Below are positions 1 through 9,890 of a stretch of 64,000 bases of DNA, piece by piece. A program made the position numbers and the translations under genes. The stretch comes from Setomelanomma holmii. Its lineage: Eukaryota > Ascomycota > Dothideomycetes > Pleosporales > Phaeosphaeriaceae. Below the pieces are notes generated by a model. That model saw only the letters and a program-made list of their open reading frames with translations, was not told where the DNA came from and searched no databases. Within the stretch, counting starts at the first letter, position 1, and the number at the start of each line of letters is the position of its first letter. The stretch is taken from the NCBI GenBank assembly GCA_010015745.1, contig ML978227.1, positions 117,217 through 181,216 of the forward strand. Direction: 5' to 3'.

Positions 1-3000
1 GGTAACAAGATCGCGCACCTTCTAATCCACAATGGCGTCCGTCCCTGTGACTTGGTCGGGGTCTGCTTCGACAAGTGCCCCGAGGCGTCTTTCGCGATGC
101 TGGGTGTGCTCAAAGCTGGGTGCGCTTTTGTTGCCATTGATCCAGCTGCACCAGCGGCTCGTCAGAGGTTCATTGTTGAGGATTCGGGAGCTACTGCCGT
201 CTTGTCTATGACAGCTCACTCTGTTGGGTTCGCGGCACATGTGGTTGTGCCCACCTTGAATCTGGATGAGGCGTCGACTGCGTCTTGTCCAAGCACCACA
301 CCTGTGTTGCAGCGGCAGATTAGCCCTCAAGATCGCAGCTACTGTCTGTACACGAGTGGTACGACTGGAACTCCTAAGGGATGCGAGTTGACACATGAGA
401 ATGCGGTCCAGGCACTTCTGTTCTTCCAGCGTATCTTTGCTGGCCACTGGAATGCTGAGTCGCGCTGGCTGCAGTTCGCATCATTCCACTTTGATGTGTC
501 CGTCCTTGAACAGTATTGGAGTTGGTCCATAGGCATTTGTGTCGTCTCCGCGCCACGAGATGTCATCTTCGAAGATCTTCCCAACTCTATCAACACGCTT
601 GGCATCACCCATATCGACCTGACACCCAGTCTTGCGCAACTTTTGCATCCAGAAGATGTGCCAAGCCTCTGTAAAGGTGTTTTCATCACGGGAGGTGAGA
701 GCCTGAAGCAAGAGATATTGGATATATGGGGTCCGAAGGCAGTCATCTACAACGGATATGGACCAACCGAAACGACTATCGGATGTACCATGTACCCCCG
801 TGTTCCGGCTAACGGCAAGCCTTCTAATATCGGCTGGCAGTTTGACAACGTAGGTACATTGGTGCTTCGGCCTGATTCAGACGTGCCTGTTCTTCGAGGT
901 GGTATTGGCGAGCTCTGTGTGTCTGGGAAGCTTGTTGGTAAAGGCTACCTCAACCGCAAGGAATTGACCGATAAAAGCTTTCCGTATCTGGCGCGTTTCA
1001 GTGAGCGTGTGTACCGCACCGGAGATCTCGTGCGGATTCTACACGATGACAGCTTCGAATTCCTAGGTCGCGCAGATGACCAAGTCAAGCTTCGTGGACA
1101 GCGGCTAGAAATTGGTGAGATCAATTCGGTCATCAGGCAGTCAAATCGGCAAGTTACCGACGTTGCAACTATGGTCCTCAAACATCCTCGGCAGCAAAAG
1201 GATCAGCTCGTATCGTTCGTTGTGTATGGCCGAGCGAAAACCGACTGCGAAGTCTTACTGAACGCTCCGTTCGATACGACAAACGTAAAAGAAGCATGCC
1301 ATGAGAAGCTTCCGCCCTACATGGTGCCTACGCACTTCGTCTGCTTGACTTCTATGCCACTCAATGTCAACAACAAAGCCGATGGGAAGAAGCTGAGGAA
1401 CTTGTACAACAAAGTATCGGCCGCCGATCTTTACAAGCTATCGAACTCGTCCGTGGACCAAGATCAAGCATGGTCAGACCAAGAAGCAAACGTTCGCCTT
1501 GTTCTCATGAAGGAGCTTGACGTTAACCAGGATGCCATTGGTAAAGATACCAGCTTCTTCGAGCTCGGTATGGATTCAATTTCCGTTATTGGGGTTGCAA
1601 GAGCAATGAAAATGGCGGATTTCAAGAACGTTACTGCGTCTATGATCATGGCTCACTCAACTTTGCGCCGCCTCTCGAAAGTCATGTCGACGAGCATGGC
1701 AACTACAGCTAAGGATGCAGCGCTTCTGGCGGCTCAACAATGGATTGCAGCAACGCAACATCGTTATCGACGCACCGTTGCGCAATGTGTCGGAATCAGT
1801 ACTATCAATATCGAAGCTCTGGCACCGTGTACACCTCTCCAGCAGGGCATGATTGCACGGTCACTCGAAAGCAAGGAGGGCCTCTATTTTAACACTTTCC
1901 AATTTGAGCTAACTGACGACGTGGAGGACCAACGACTCCGGGCAGCGTGGCAGACTGTGTTTGATGCTTTTGGGATCTTGCGCACGAACTTTACGAACAC
2001 CGAAGACGGATTCGTGCAGGCAGTTCTGCGGAACGTCGATCTGCCGTGGATAACGGATAGTACTGTCAAGAACGAGTCGATTGAAGACTGTGTCGCTAGA
2101 CTGAGATCCAGGTGGCTTGAAGCCAACGAGCAGAACTTCATCCGACCATTCGAGCTCATCCATGTCCACAGCCATGGAGAACAGCAACTCGTGATGCACA
2201 TTTTCCACGGGCTATACGATGGCATCAGCATCGAGTTGATCTTCAAGGCCGTTTGGGACGCCTACAACGGTCGACAGCCTAGCAAAGACGCACCTGACTT
2301 CCAGTCCGTACTCGCGCATGGACCTTTGAGAGTCTCGCAGGAGTCAAAGAAGTTCTGGCAGCAACATGTCTCATTCAGATTCGCTCGGCCTTTCCCATTG
2401 CTTGCAGTCAACGCTACCGACAAGCCTATCAAAGTTACCAGAGAGCTTCGTGATCTAGGTGAGCTTGAGTTAACGAGACGGAAACTCAATGTTACTGCCC
2501 AGGCTATTGCTCAGGCTTGTTGGCTTAGCGTGCTCCACCAACATACCAAAACTGCAACAACAATTGGAGTTGTAGTTTCAGGCCGGAGCATTGACCTCGA
2601 ACATTCTGATCAGATTGTTGGGCCAATGTTCAACACCATCCCTTATCAACATCACCTTCATCAAAAGGAGACATGGGTATCGATCATAAAGAGAGTGCAT
2701 GAGTTCAATGTGTCTGTAAACCCGCACCAACATACCGCATTGCGAGATATTGCGAAGTGGTGTGGGATGGACCGCCGGCAAGCACTCTTCAACACGCTTT
2801 TCGTATATCAAGTTGCCCAAGGCGAAGCAGAATGGGCACAAAACGAAGCCTGGAGACTCTCGAGTGGTGATACCGTGGCAGACTACCCACTAGCATTTGA
2901 GGTCGAGCAGCGAGGCAACGAAGCTTGGGCGTTGACGCTAGTCGCTCAAGGCCATGTCGCAGATGTGGTGACATTGAATACGCTACTTGAAGACTTCGAA

Positions 3001-6000
3001 AAAAAGCTTGATCAAATCATAGGAGATGAAAGCGCGGAGGTCTACACCATAGAGGCGAACGGCGCTGCGGACGACAAAGAGCCCGAAAGGAGTCGCGAGG
3101 TCTCCAATGGCATACATCCCTCTTCAAACTTCACATGGAACAACACTGCCAAAGCATTGAGGGAAGCTCTAGCGGATCTTACTGGCAGCGAACTTCACGA
3201 CGTGAATAAGACAACATCGATCTTCGAACTTGGACTGGATAGCATCGACGCTATTAAGCTGTCTTCCAGACTCAAGAATCGTAACCTTGACCTCCCCGTG
3301 AGCGGTATCATGCGAGGCTTGACAATCGAGGGGATGCTTTCACAGATCAGAAGCACCAATCATACAACGCAGAAGGATGATTCCAACGAGTATGAGCTCG
3401 AAAGTCAACAAGCCGAGCTCATGAGCTACTTCGAGCAGCGCAATTTCGATATGAGTCGAGTCGAGGCCGTACTCCCACTGACACCACTGCAGGAGGGAAT
3501 GGTCGCAGAAATGATCAGATCCGACTTCAGAAGATACTATAACTTCGATGTCATGGAGATCAGTCAAGAGGCCAACGTCGAGAAATTACGCGACGCTTGG
3601 GTCCGGGTCGTGGAAGCTTCACCGATACTACGCACCTCATTCATGGGAATTGATGATCCTGAGCTCAGAGATTCATTTGGCCAAATTGTTAATACCCAAA
3701 GTCACAAGTTTTGGGATCATATCACGACAGCCAGCACACCTGACTTTCCGGCTTTATTCGAGGAGTTGCGCCACAGAGAGACACAGTTAGCCCTCTCAGA
3801 GCCACCCTTCCATGTTCTACTCATCGAATCTCCCATTAGATCGCATCTAGTCTTGTCTCTTGCGCACGCTCTATATGATGGATGGTCGCTTGGCTTACTA
3901 CACGCGGATGTACAGTCCGCCTACAACGGCACCTTCCAGCCCCGGCCCAACTATCAGCCCGCCTTGTCCTCCATATTATCTACAACTGCAGCTGACGCGA
4001 CTGCATTCTGGCAGGACTACCTTTCTGGATCCAAGCGAAGCACATTTGCACATACACGCAAACAACAAGATGCCGCGCCTCAGATCGTCCATCGCCTCGA
4101 GCACAGCAGCAGGATTTCTGCCAACGACATCACGATCTTTGCAAAGAAGGCGAACATCTCCGTGCAAACACTTGGGCAAGCCGTTTATGCCATGGTCTTG
4201 TCGTCCTACGTTCGATCGTTGGACGTGGTTTTTGGGTCTGTACTCTCCGGCCGCGATGATGAGATGGCCTCACAGCTCATATTTCCCACGATGAACACCG
4301 TGGCAATCCGTATCATCCTCCACGGAACTCGTCTCGAGCTTTTGCGACACGTACAGGACAGCTTCATGAATCTGAAGCAATACCAGCATTTCCCTCTTCG
4401 CAAGGCGCTTACACTAGCAGGAGTGCATGGCGGACTATTCGAGAGCTTGTTCATCTATCAAAAGAGTGTGGACATAGCTGTGCAAGACCAACCGCACTTG
4501 TATATAAGCGTTGAGGGATACAGCGATGTCGAGTATGCAGTCTGCGTGGAAATGGAAATGGCCCACGATGAGCTCAAGTGGCGATGCGCAGTCAAAGACG
4601 AGTTCTTTGATAAAAGAGGCACAAAGGAACTGTTCAGCAGGCTGGACATGGTCCTCGAAGAAATCATGCGAGGACCGGACAAACCTGTACTCGATCTCAC
4701 TTCAGATGGTACTTCCGTGTGCGGTCTTCCACCGTTTACGAATAGTGAGACGACAAGCACTCTGGACACTGACGGTAAACCTTTCCAGGTCCACCACATG
4801 CATAGTACCGAGCAATTACAGGCCATTCAAGCCATCCGCGAAGCCCTAGCTACCGTCTCGGGAACTCCAAGAGATGAAATCACAAAAGAAACAACCATTT
4901 TTCATATTGGCCTTGACTCGATCAGCGCCATCAAGGTTTCGTCCCTTCTTCGCACGAAAGGCATCTCTCTAAGTGTTGGCGACATGCTCCGAGCTGGTAC
5001 GATCTCACAAATGGCATGCGTGCTTGATGCACGGCCAGCGCAGGAAGCCAAAACCAAGCCTCTTGGCGAGGTGGCCCTTCAAAAACTCCTGCGAAGCGTG
5101 GATCAATATGCAATCAAACAACGTGCCAAACTCGCGGGCGTGCCGGCCGCTAGTGTCGATGGGCTGCGTGTACTGCCGGTCACACCTGGGCAACAATACA
5201 TGCTGTCAGTGTGGCTGAACACCAAGGGGAGTAATATGTATCACGAGTTTGAGTATACACTCGACGGGCGATCAACATCTCTGGACGACCTCAATGATGC
5301 ATGGCGGACCATTGTGGCGACAAATTCGATCTTTCGAACATGGTTCATCTCTACATCGAGCTTGCAGCACCCTTATGTGCAGGTGGTGGAGGAAAACGTT
5401 GGGAAGCATCTGCATACTGAGGTCCTGGATGAGTCGACATCATCTTGCGCATCTCAGGAGTCGGAGATACTGCAGCCATGGGCGAGACTTTTCCGAACGC
5501 ACATTACCGACCATGGTTGTGGTATCAAGCTCAAAATTCATCACGCACTTTACGATGGTGTTAGTTTACCAATCCTTGTGCAACAGCTGCAAAATCTTTG
5601 CAATGGATTGGCAGCATCATCCCCAACCAATATCTTCAGCAAGCTTTTGCTAAGCCAATGCACCGAGTCTGCAATCAAGAGCAGGAGAGCTTTCTGGATA
5701 CATTATCTTGGTGGACTCAAGCAGTCCCGCCTTCCACACCCAGCCGCTACACCGCTCAAGAGAGTAGAAATCTTCAAACCAGCGTTGCTCCTTTCGGACA
5801 CACTAGAGAAGACAACGCGCAACAACGGCGTTTCTTGGCATGCGTTGTTCCTTGCTGTGTACGCAGAGCTATACGCCGCCCTGACATACAAAAGCGGTAG
5901 TCCAGATGTCATCGTAGGCGTCTACCTCGCCAACCGGTCCGACGATGGCATCGCATCGGCGGCCATACCAACTGTCAATCTCTTACCACTTCGTATCCGT

Positions 6001-6543
6001 TCGCCATACGCGCATGTGGACGATCTGATAGCTTCGGCTAAAGAGATACAAAAAGACCTCCGAGAAATAAGCACACCGGACAATGCCTCAGCTAGTCTCT
6101 TCGAGATCAGTGAGTGGACTGGTATCAGGGTTGACACATTTGTCAATTTCTTGAGCTTACCAGACGCGGAGACACAAGAGGTTGCGTCTAGTGATGGGAA
6201 TGTCAGAATCGTGCCAGCTCAGACAGGGCAATGGACAGAGCCGCGAAGTGAGGTAGTCGATCGTGCTGCGAAATTTACTACTGAGCATGAGGCTAGTCTG
6301 CAGAAGTACTTGGTGAACGAGAGAGTGAACGAGGCTTATTTGGTGAGTTGTGCTATTACAAGCGCTGGTCCCGAAAATGGGCTAATACATGCACAGCATG
6401 CTGTGGACGTCGAAGTTGCTATCCGTAACGGCTCTTTGGATATTGGCGTCTTTGCACCCGCGGAGATGTTAGGACTGACGGAAGGAGAGAAGTTGACCGG
6501 GGAACTAAAGGAGCATTTGGAGAGTTTCAAGGCCTTTGAATGA
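1..6543 (+). CDS. sidC: Ferrichrome-type siderophore NRPS (SidC/NPS2-like), 3' part
   Basis: Non-ribosomal peptide synthetase, open to the window edge, so its 5' part is missing. Domain order is A (about 1-1440; motifs YTSGTTGTPKG near 350, NGYGPTETT near 751, YRTGDLV near 1012), T (Ser codon 1576), C (about 1800-3060), T (Ser 3241), C (3460-4720), T (Ser 4918), C (5170-6480). The three C domains read HGLYDG, HALYDG and HHALYDG, so each keeps the catalytic second His and the DG. The terminal T-C-T-C repeat after the last A domain is the signature of ferricrocin/ferrichrome synthetases, which join hydroxyornithine-derived residues with Gly/Ser for intracellular iron storage; this is family knowledge, not seen substrate. 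There is no thioesterase, as expected, because the last C domain would cyclise the product. A 54-nt in-frame intron (6343-6396) is probably spliced near the 3' end. The first A domains and the amino-acid code cannot be judged from this fragment. Confidence 0.9.
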   Translation, partial: GNKIAHLLIHNGVRPCDLVGVCFDKCPEASFAMLGVLKAGCAFVAIDPAAPAARQRFIVEDSGATAVLSMTAHSVGFAAHVVVPTLNLDEASTASCPSTTPVLQRQISPQDRSYCLYTSGTTGTPKGCELTHENAVQALLFFQRIFAGHWNAESRWLQFASFHFDVSVLEQYWSWSIGICVVSAPRDVIFEDLPNSINTLGITHIDLTPSLAQLLHPEDVPSLCKGVFITGGESLKQEILDIWGPKAVIYNGYGPTETTIGCTMYPRVPANGKPSNIGWQFDNVGTLVLRPDSDVPVLRGGIGELCVSGKLVGKGYLNRKELTDKSFPYLARFSERVYRTGDLVRILHDDSFEFLGRADDQVKLRGQRLEIGEINSVIRQSNRQVTDVATMVLKHPRQQKDQLVSFVVYGRAKTDCEVLLNAPFDTTNVKEACHEKLPPYMVPTHFVCLTSMPLNVNNKADGKKLRNLYNKVSAADLYKLSNSSVDQDQAWSDQEANVRLVLMKELDVNQDAIGKDTSFFELGMDSISVIGVARAMKMADFKNVTASMIMAHSTLRRLSKVMSTSMATTAKDAALLAAQQWIAATQHRYRRTVAQCVGISTINIEALAPCTPLQQGMIARSLESKEGLYFNTFQFELTDDVEDQRLRAAWQTVFDAFGILRTNFTNTEDGFVQAVLRNVDLPWITDSTVKNESIEDCVARLRSRWLEANEQNFIRPFELIHVHSHGEQQLVMHIFHGLYDGISIELIFKAVWDAYNGRQPSKDAPDFQSVLAHGPLRVSQESKKFWQQHVSFRFARPFPLLAVNATDKPIKVTRELRDLGELELTRRKLNVTAQAIAQACWLSVLHQHTKTATTIGVVVSGRSIDLEHSDQIVGPMFNTIPYQHHLHQKETWVSIIKRVHEFNVSVNPHQHTALRDIAKWCGMDRRQALFNTLFVYQVAQGEAEWAQNEAWRLSSGDTVADYPLAFEVEQRGNEAWALTLVAQGHVADVVTLNTLLEDFEKKLDQIIGDESAEVYTIEANGAADDKEPERSREVSNGIHPSSNFTWNNTAKALREALADLTGSELHDVNKTTSIFELGLDSIDAIKLSSRLKNRNLDLPVSGIMRGLTIEGMLSQIRSTNHTTQKDDSNEYELESQQAELMSYFEQRNFDMSRVEAVLPLTPLQEGMVAEMIRSDFRRYYNFDVMEISQEANVEKLRDAWVRVVEASPILRTSFMGIDDPELRDSFGQIVNTQSHKFWDHITTASTPDFPALFEELRHRETQLALSEPPFHVLLIESPIRSHLVLSLAHALYDGWSLGLLHADVQSAYNGTFQPRPNYQPALSSILSTTAADATAFWQDYLSGSKRSTFAHTRKQQDAAPQIVHRLEHSSRISANDITIFAKKANISVQTLGQAVYAMVLSSYVRSLDVVFGSVLSGRDDEMASQLIFPTMNTVAIRIILHGTRLELLRHVQDSFMNLKQYQHFPLRKALTLAGVHGGLFESLFIYQKSVDIAVQDQPHLYISVEGYSDVEYAVCVEMEMAHDELKWRCAVKDEFFDKRGTKELFSRLDMVLEEIMRGPDKPVLDLTSDGTSVCGLPPFTNSETTSTLDTDGKPFQVHHMHSTEQLQAIQAIREALATVSGTPRDEITKETTIFHIGLDSISAIKVSSLLRTKGISLSVGDMLRAGTISQMACVLDARPAQEAKTKPLGEVALQKLLRSVDQYAIKQRAKLAGVPAASVDGLRVLPVTPGQQYMLSVWLNTKGSNMYHEFEYTLDGRSTSLDDLNDAWRTIVATNSIFRTWFISTSSLQHPYVQVVEENVGKHLHTEVLDESTSSCASQESEILQPWARLFRTHITDHGCGIKLKIHHALYDGVSLPILVQQLQNLCNGLAASSPTNIFSKLLLSQCTESAIKSRRAFWIHYLGGLKQSRLPHPAATPLKRVEIFKPALLLSDTLEKTTRNNGVSWHALFLAVYAELYAALTYKSGSPDVIVGVYLANRSDDGIASAAIPTVNLLPLRIRSPYAHVDDLIASAKEIQKDLREISTPDNASASLFEISEWTGIRVDTFVNFLSLPDAETQEVASSDGNVRIVPAQTGQWTEPRSEVVDRAAKFTTEHEASLQKYLVNERVNEAYLVSCAITSAGPENGLIHAQHAVDVEVAIRNGSLDIGVFAPAEMLGLTEGEKLTGELKEHLESFKAFE
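6343..6396 (+). other. In-frame intron near the 3' end of the NRPS
   Basis: Starts GTGAGT, has GCTAATAC 11 nt before the end and stops in ACAG. It is 54 nt, a multiple of three, without a stop, so a simple reading frame runs through it. Splicing joins NEAYL to HAVDVEV and removes 18 residues. Confidence 0.75.
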
Positions 6544-6756
6544 TGGTGTAGGTCATTGGCATTTTAGGGGGTATCAGGCGCACTAGTAGAGGGTATCTCG
6601 TTTGGCGTTGATTCCAAAGATTTGGCGTTTATCGGTCTTTCTTCATCTCTTACATGGTCATTTCATAGCATACATAACGACTTACGACCTTGGCATTTCC
6701 CACCCAAGCCTCTCCATCCCCCATCCCCATCTCACACCGCTCATGCTATGCCCTAC

Positions 6757-7322
6757 TCATACCCTCTTCACCCCCTTCCCACCAGCCCCCGACTTTCCAA
6801 ACGCACCCACAATCGTCAACCCGCGGTTAACATGCAAGAAAGCCGTAACGCCCACATTCCCCCAGACCATCGCATTCCACCCCCCAACATCCAAAAATAC
6901 ATCCCGCCCCATGACCGCGTACGAGGCGTACAAATGCCCAATGTCCCCGCACGCCACGAAGAACAGGTACCACCATGTCACGCGCGGCTCGCGCGTTATA
7001 AATGTGCACACGACAGCCAGGCCGGCGAGGAGCGCGTAGATGTTGCCGAGGGTGTTGGCGAGAATGAGTGCGGACGGGGGAACGGGTGTGAGGGTGCTGG
7101 ATGTGGTGGGGATTTGGGCGGTTACGAAAGCGCTGGGGTTGGAGAGGGCGGTGTAGAAGCCTAGGACGAGGGAGACTGTTGGTTTGTTAGTTGTGTGTGG
7201 ACTGCGTATGAGGTATGTATGGCGCTATGAACATGGCGGGTGGTGTTTGGGGAAAGCTTACTGGGCTCAAAGTAGGCGAAGACGAGGGCAGGCCAGGCTG
7301 GTAGGGTGGTTCCGAGCGCCAT
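6757..7322 (-). CDS. DUF7704-like four-helix membrane protein
   Basis: Two exons, 7262-7322 and 6757-7175, with an 86-nt intron (GTAAGC...CAACAG) give 159 residues. The joint reads FEPISLVLG. The protein starts MALGTTLPAWPALVFAYFEP and contains DIGHLYASYAVMG and WNAMVWGNVGVTAFLHVNR, which match my recollection of the fungal DUF7704 family, usually of about 150-170 residues with four hydrophobic segments. The function of the family is unknown; the protein should sit in a membrane. The start is the only ATG that gives the family N-terminus. It is tail-to-tail with the NRPS, about 210 bp away, with no evident functional link. Confidence 0.75.
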
Positions 7323-7662
7323 TGTGCTTTGTGATACGTGATATTGGCGAAGCTTAGGGTCTAAGAGTGTGACCTGGTGACACTGTGATATGAACACAGA
7401 GAACCGCGAGGTTCATCTGTCTCGCGTCGTGCGCTGGTCAGGCTGTACACGCGATGATCGCGCTGACGGGCGTTCCGATGGCTGTTGGGGATCCGGAATG
7501 GTTCCGAGCAAGCTGGACAATTGACTTCAGCTTCGACACAAGCGAAACACCGTATCAAGGCAATACGCTGCAGAACACGATTGGCACATACGCAATGATT
7601 ACATGGATTCTGCCGGTAGGGTTGCTTTGCTGGCCCCGCGCCTAATGTACAGGTATTGGCTG
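7323..7662. other. Intergenic, no gene recognised
   Basis: About 340 bp between the starts/ends of two minus-strand genes. A 63-codon plus-strand frame at 7454-7645 has no recognisable motif and I do not call it. The stretch should contain the promoter of the DUF7704-like gene. Confidence 0.4.
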
Positions 7663-8468
7663 CTACTCAACCTTTGGCTTCATCGCCCTGGCTACGAAGA
7701 ACCGCACCTTTAGCACCTCTTCAGAAGGCAGCTCGACCTCCAATGCCTCGGGCAACACTTCGAATCGAAAATTCACCAGTTCAGCGTTGCTCAGAATAGA
7801 TCTCAACTCGTCTAATGTGAACCCTCGCGGTCCCTTCCTATCTGTGCCCTCTTGATGTCCGTCATCGAACAAATCCTGGATGTACAATATGCCACCAGGT
7901 CGCAGTCTTTTCGCTAGACGGCGGACGGCATCTTCACTGCTGGGGAAATGGTGCAGGGCTGCGCCGACTGTGATGAGATGGAAGTCATTAAGCCTTTCGT
8001 CTGCGAGCGTCGAGGGTTCAAGGGGGTCTGAAAGCAAGTTTCCCGCAAACGCCATTGTGCTCTTTTGACTAGGGCCGAGCTCGTCGATCTTGGCTTTGTA
8101 TTTCTCGATCATAGTCGGAGAAACATCGATGGCTGTGATAGACGAGACTTGCGGTGCGAAGAGCTGGATTGTCGTCAGTGGCTAACCCTCAACACAAGAA
8201 GCAATACGCACTCTGCTAAGGAAGCCATCTCCGCAGGCATAGTCAAGCATCTTGATCTCAGTACTAGAGCTAGCTCGATCCATCCCGACGAGTTCGAGAC
8301 GCTCTCGTATGCTTTTCGCGAGCTTTTCGCGACTTCGCTTGTTGATGGGCCGCTCTTCGAAACAGTCCATTATTGCACTGGATGTATGTCAGTCCTCTGC
8401 ACAAGAATACTTCTGAAGGTGTTGGCAAAATTGTACCCAGCATCTAGTTCCTTCGCTGTGACAACCAT
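7663..8468 (-). CDS. Class I SAM-dependent methyltransferase
   Basis: Three exons, 8437-8468, 8212-8377 and 7663-8163, with introns of 59 and 48 nt that have CTGAC branch-like sites, give 232 residues. Motif I is MLDYACGDG at residues 54-62, followed across the second joint by an acidic post-I strand end (SSITAIDVSPTMIEKY), then TVGAALHHFPSSEDAVRRL and LRPGGILYIQDLFDDG, the order seen in Methyltransf_11/25 proteins. The cofactor is therefore S-adenosylmethionine; the acceptor is unknown. The N-terminus MVVTAKELDAGAIMDCFEER appears only when the first small exon is joined, which supports this start. It is a stand-alone cytosolic enzyme by appearance, with no signal peptide. Confidence 0.85.
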
Positions 8469-9063
8469 AATGATAGCGCCCAGGCACTGAAGTGTGTTCG
8501 AGTTCTGGTGCTAAATGCAGCTGGAATTCTGTGCGTGTCCAAAGGTCTTGAATGCTGCTCAGAGTACCGCAGTGCTCAGCGGAGACTTACCAGAATCATT
8601 TGCTGCCATCTCTTGCAACGTACAAAGTCTCCGATGGTGCGTTGTTGCAAGCACCGGAGACTTATGCATGTGCATCGCATATATGTTGCTAGTCCCTGCG
8701 GTACTCTTGGAGACGCCCATCCCAGAAAAATTGCCTCGACCAATGCTTCATTGGTGCATGGCCGCCCGATATCGTTCCCATGACAGTCGTCTGCACACAC
8801 CACCACTGACGCCCGCGTAGCTCTTCCACTTCGCCATTTCCTCAAGTGAGGCCACTCCTGGTGACAAGGTCGTCCAGAGACTGTCACGCTTGGTAATTGC
8901 CGCATCCCCGAGACCATCGCCCAATCTCTTACTACCAACGCAGTGGTCGAGGGTGCGGCCTTCCCGCGAGAATTGCGCTACGGAGTCTGCTTGCAGGGGC
9001 CCTGAGCGCATGGTCGTGTGAAGGCACACAGGCACAAGTATTTGGTCCAGCAAAATGCGCAAT
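8469..9063. other. Intergenic, no gene recognised
   Basis: About 600 bp upstream of the methyltransferase and downstream of the HET remnant. Open frames of 90-120 codons on both strands have no motif or sensible start and overlap each other. I see nothing further. Confidence 0.4.
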
Positions 9064-9676
9064 TCACGCTGACGTCCAGTGAGACTTGTGCCGTGCAGTA
9101 AAACCTTCTACGTCTCCCCACTCGAACGTAATCATCTCAAGCTTCCCACTCTTGACCAGATCTCTCCAATCTGACCCAGGCTCCAACTCGTCGATATTGC
9201 TGTCGCCTAAGACATGGTTACCGACGAGTGCAATATCCTTCACTACATATGTTCCGTCCTCTAATGGATTCAAGACGAAAGGTAGGTTGATGCCGAAGAG
9301 TCTAGCTACAATTTTGCCCCTCGTATGCATAAGATTTGTAGCGCCGAAACGGGCTGTATCAGTGAGGAAGAAATTGGAGTTGTAACAAAACTTAAGAGTC
9401 CGTTCCAGCTCGTGATACTGATGCCGAGACTCCACAAGGGGCGGGTGAAGATTGTGGTTTGTGACTAGTGCACGCTGCATAGGTCGAGAGCTGTCGATAG
9501 TGCCATCCTTTGGATGCCAAACATAAGACAAAGCATCACAAGTCGGTTTGTCATCCAAACAGGTTGTTTGGATCGATATATTGGATAGGATCGTCGAAGT
9601 CTACAGGGAGTAGCTCAATGAGTCGGATGTCCCGTGGACCAAGAGTACGACAAGGGGCCGGCCTGGGCATCGACAT
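9064..9676 (-). pseudogene. HET-domain gene remnant
   Basis: The N-terminal part (9676 down to about 9570) reads RDIRLIELLPVDFDDPIQ, the usual opening of HET (heterokaryon incompatibility) proteins. The next family motif, LDDKPTCDALSYVW, continues in a different frame, so one base too many or two too few lie near 9575-9585. After that motif the sequence soon passes to C-terminal HET-type features (FFLTDTARFGATN, ARLFGINLPFVLN). The central block of several hundred residues with the RxLWxDxICINQ motif is absent. I read this as a gene broken by a frameshift and a large internal deletion. HET proteins act in fungal allorecognition and cell death. It might still make a short protein from 9558, but the lost core argues against function. 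Confidence 0.65.
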
Positions 9677-9890
9677 GCCGAGTATGCTGCTATCATGACT
9701 TCTGCGGTCAAGTTTGCTGTCGCACCTGCGTATGTTCACGTTACACAAGTATGAGGGGTTGGTGCCTTGGCGACGGCAGACAATAAGAGCACGGAACACT
9801 TCCGCACCTGCCCCTCCGTTCAAGAACTTGGACAAGAATAATTCTTGAGCCTTGCTTCACACGCTCCATACCTAACCACGACACGGCAAC

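Noticed and set aside
7454..7645. 63-codon frame with protein-like look
   Set aside because: Too short, no signal peptide or motif, no homologue that I recognise.
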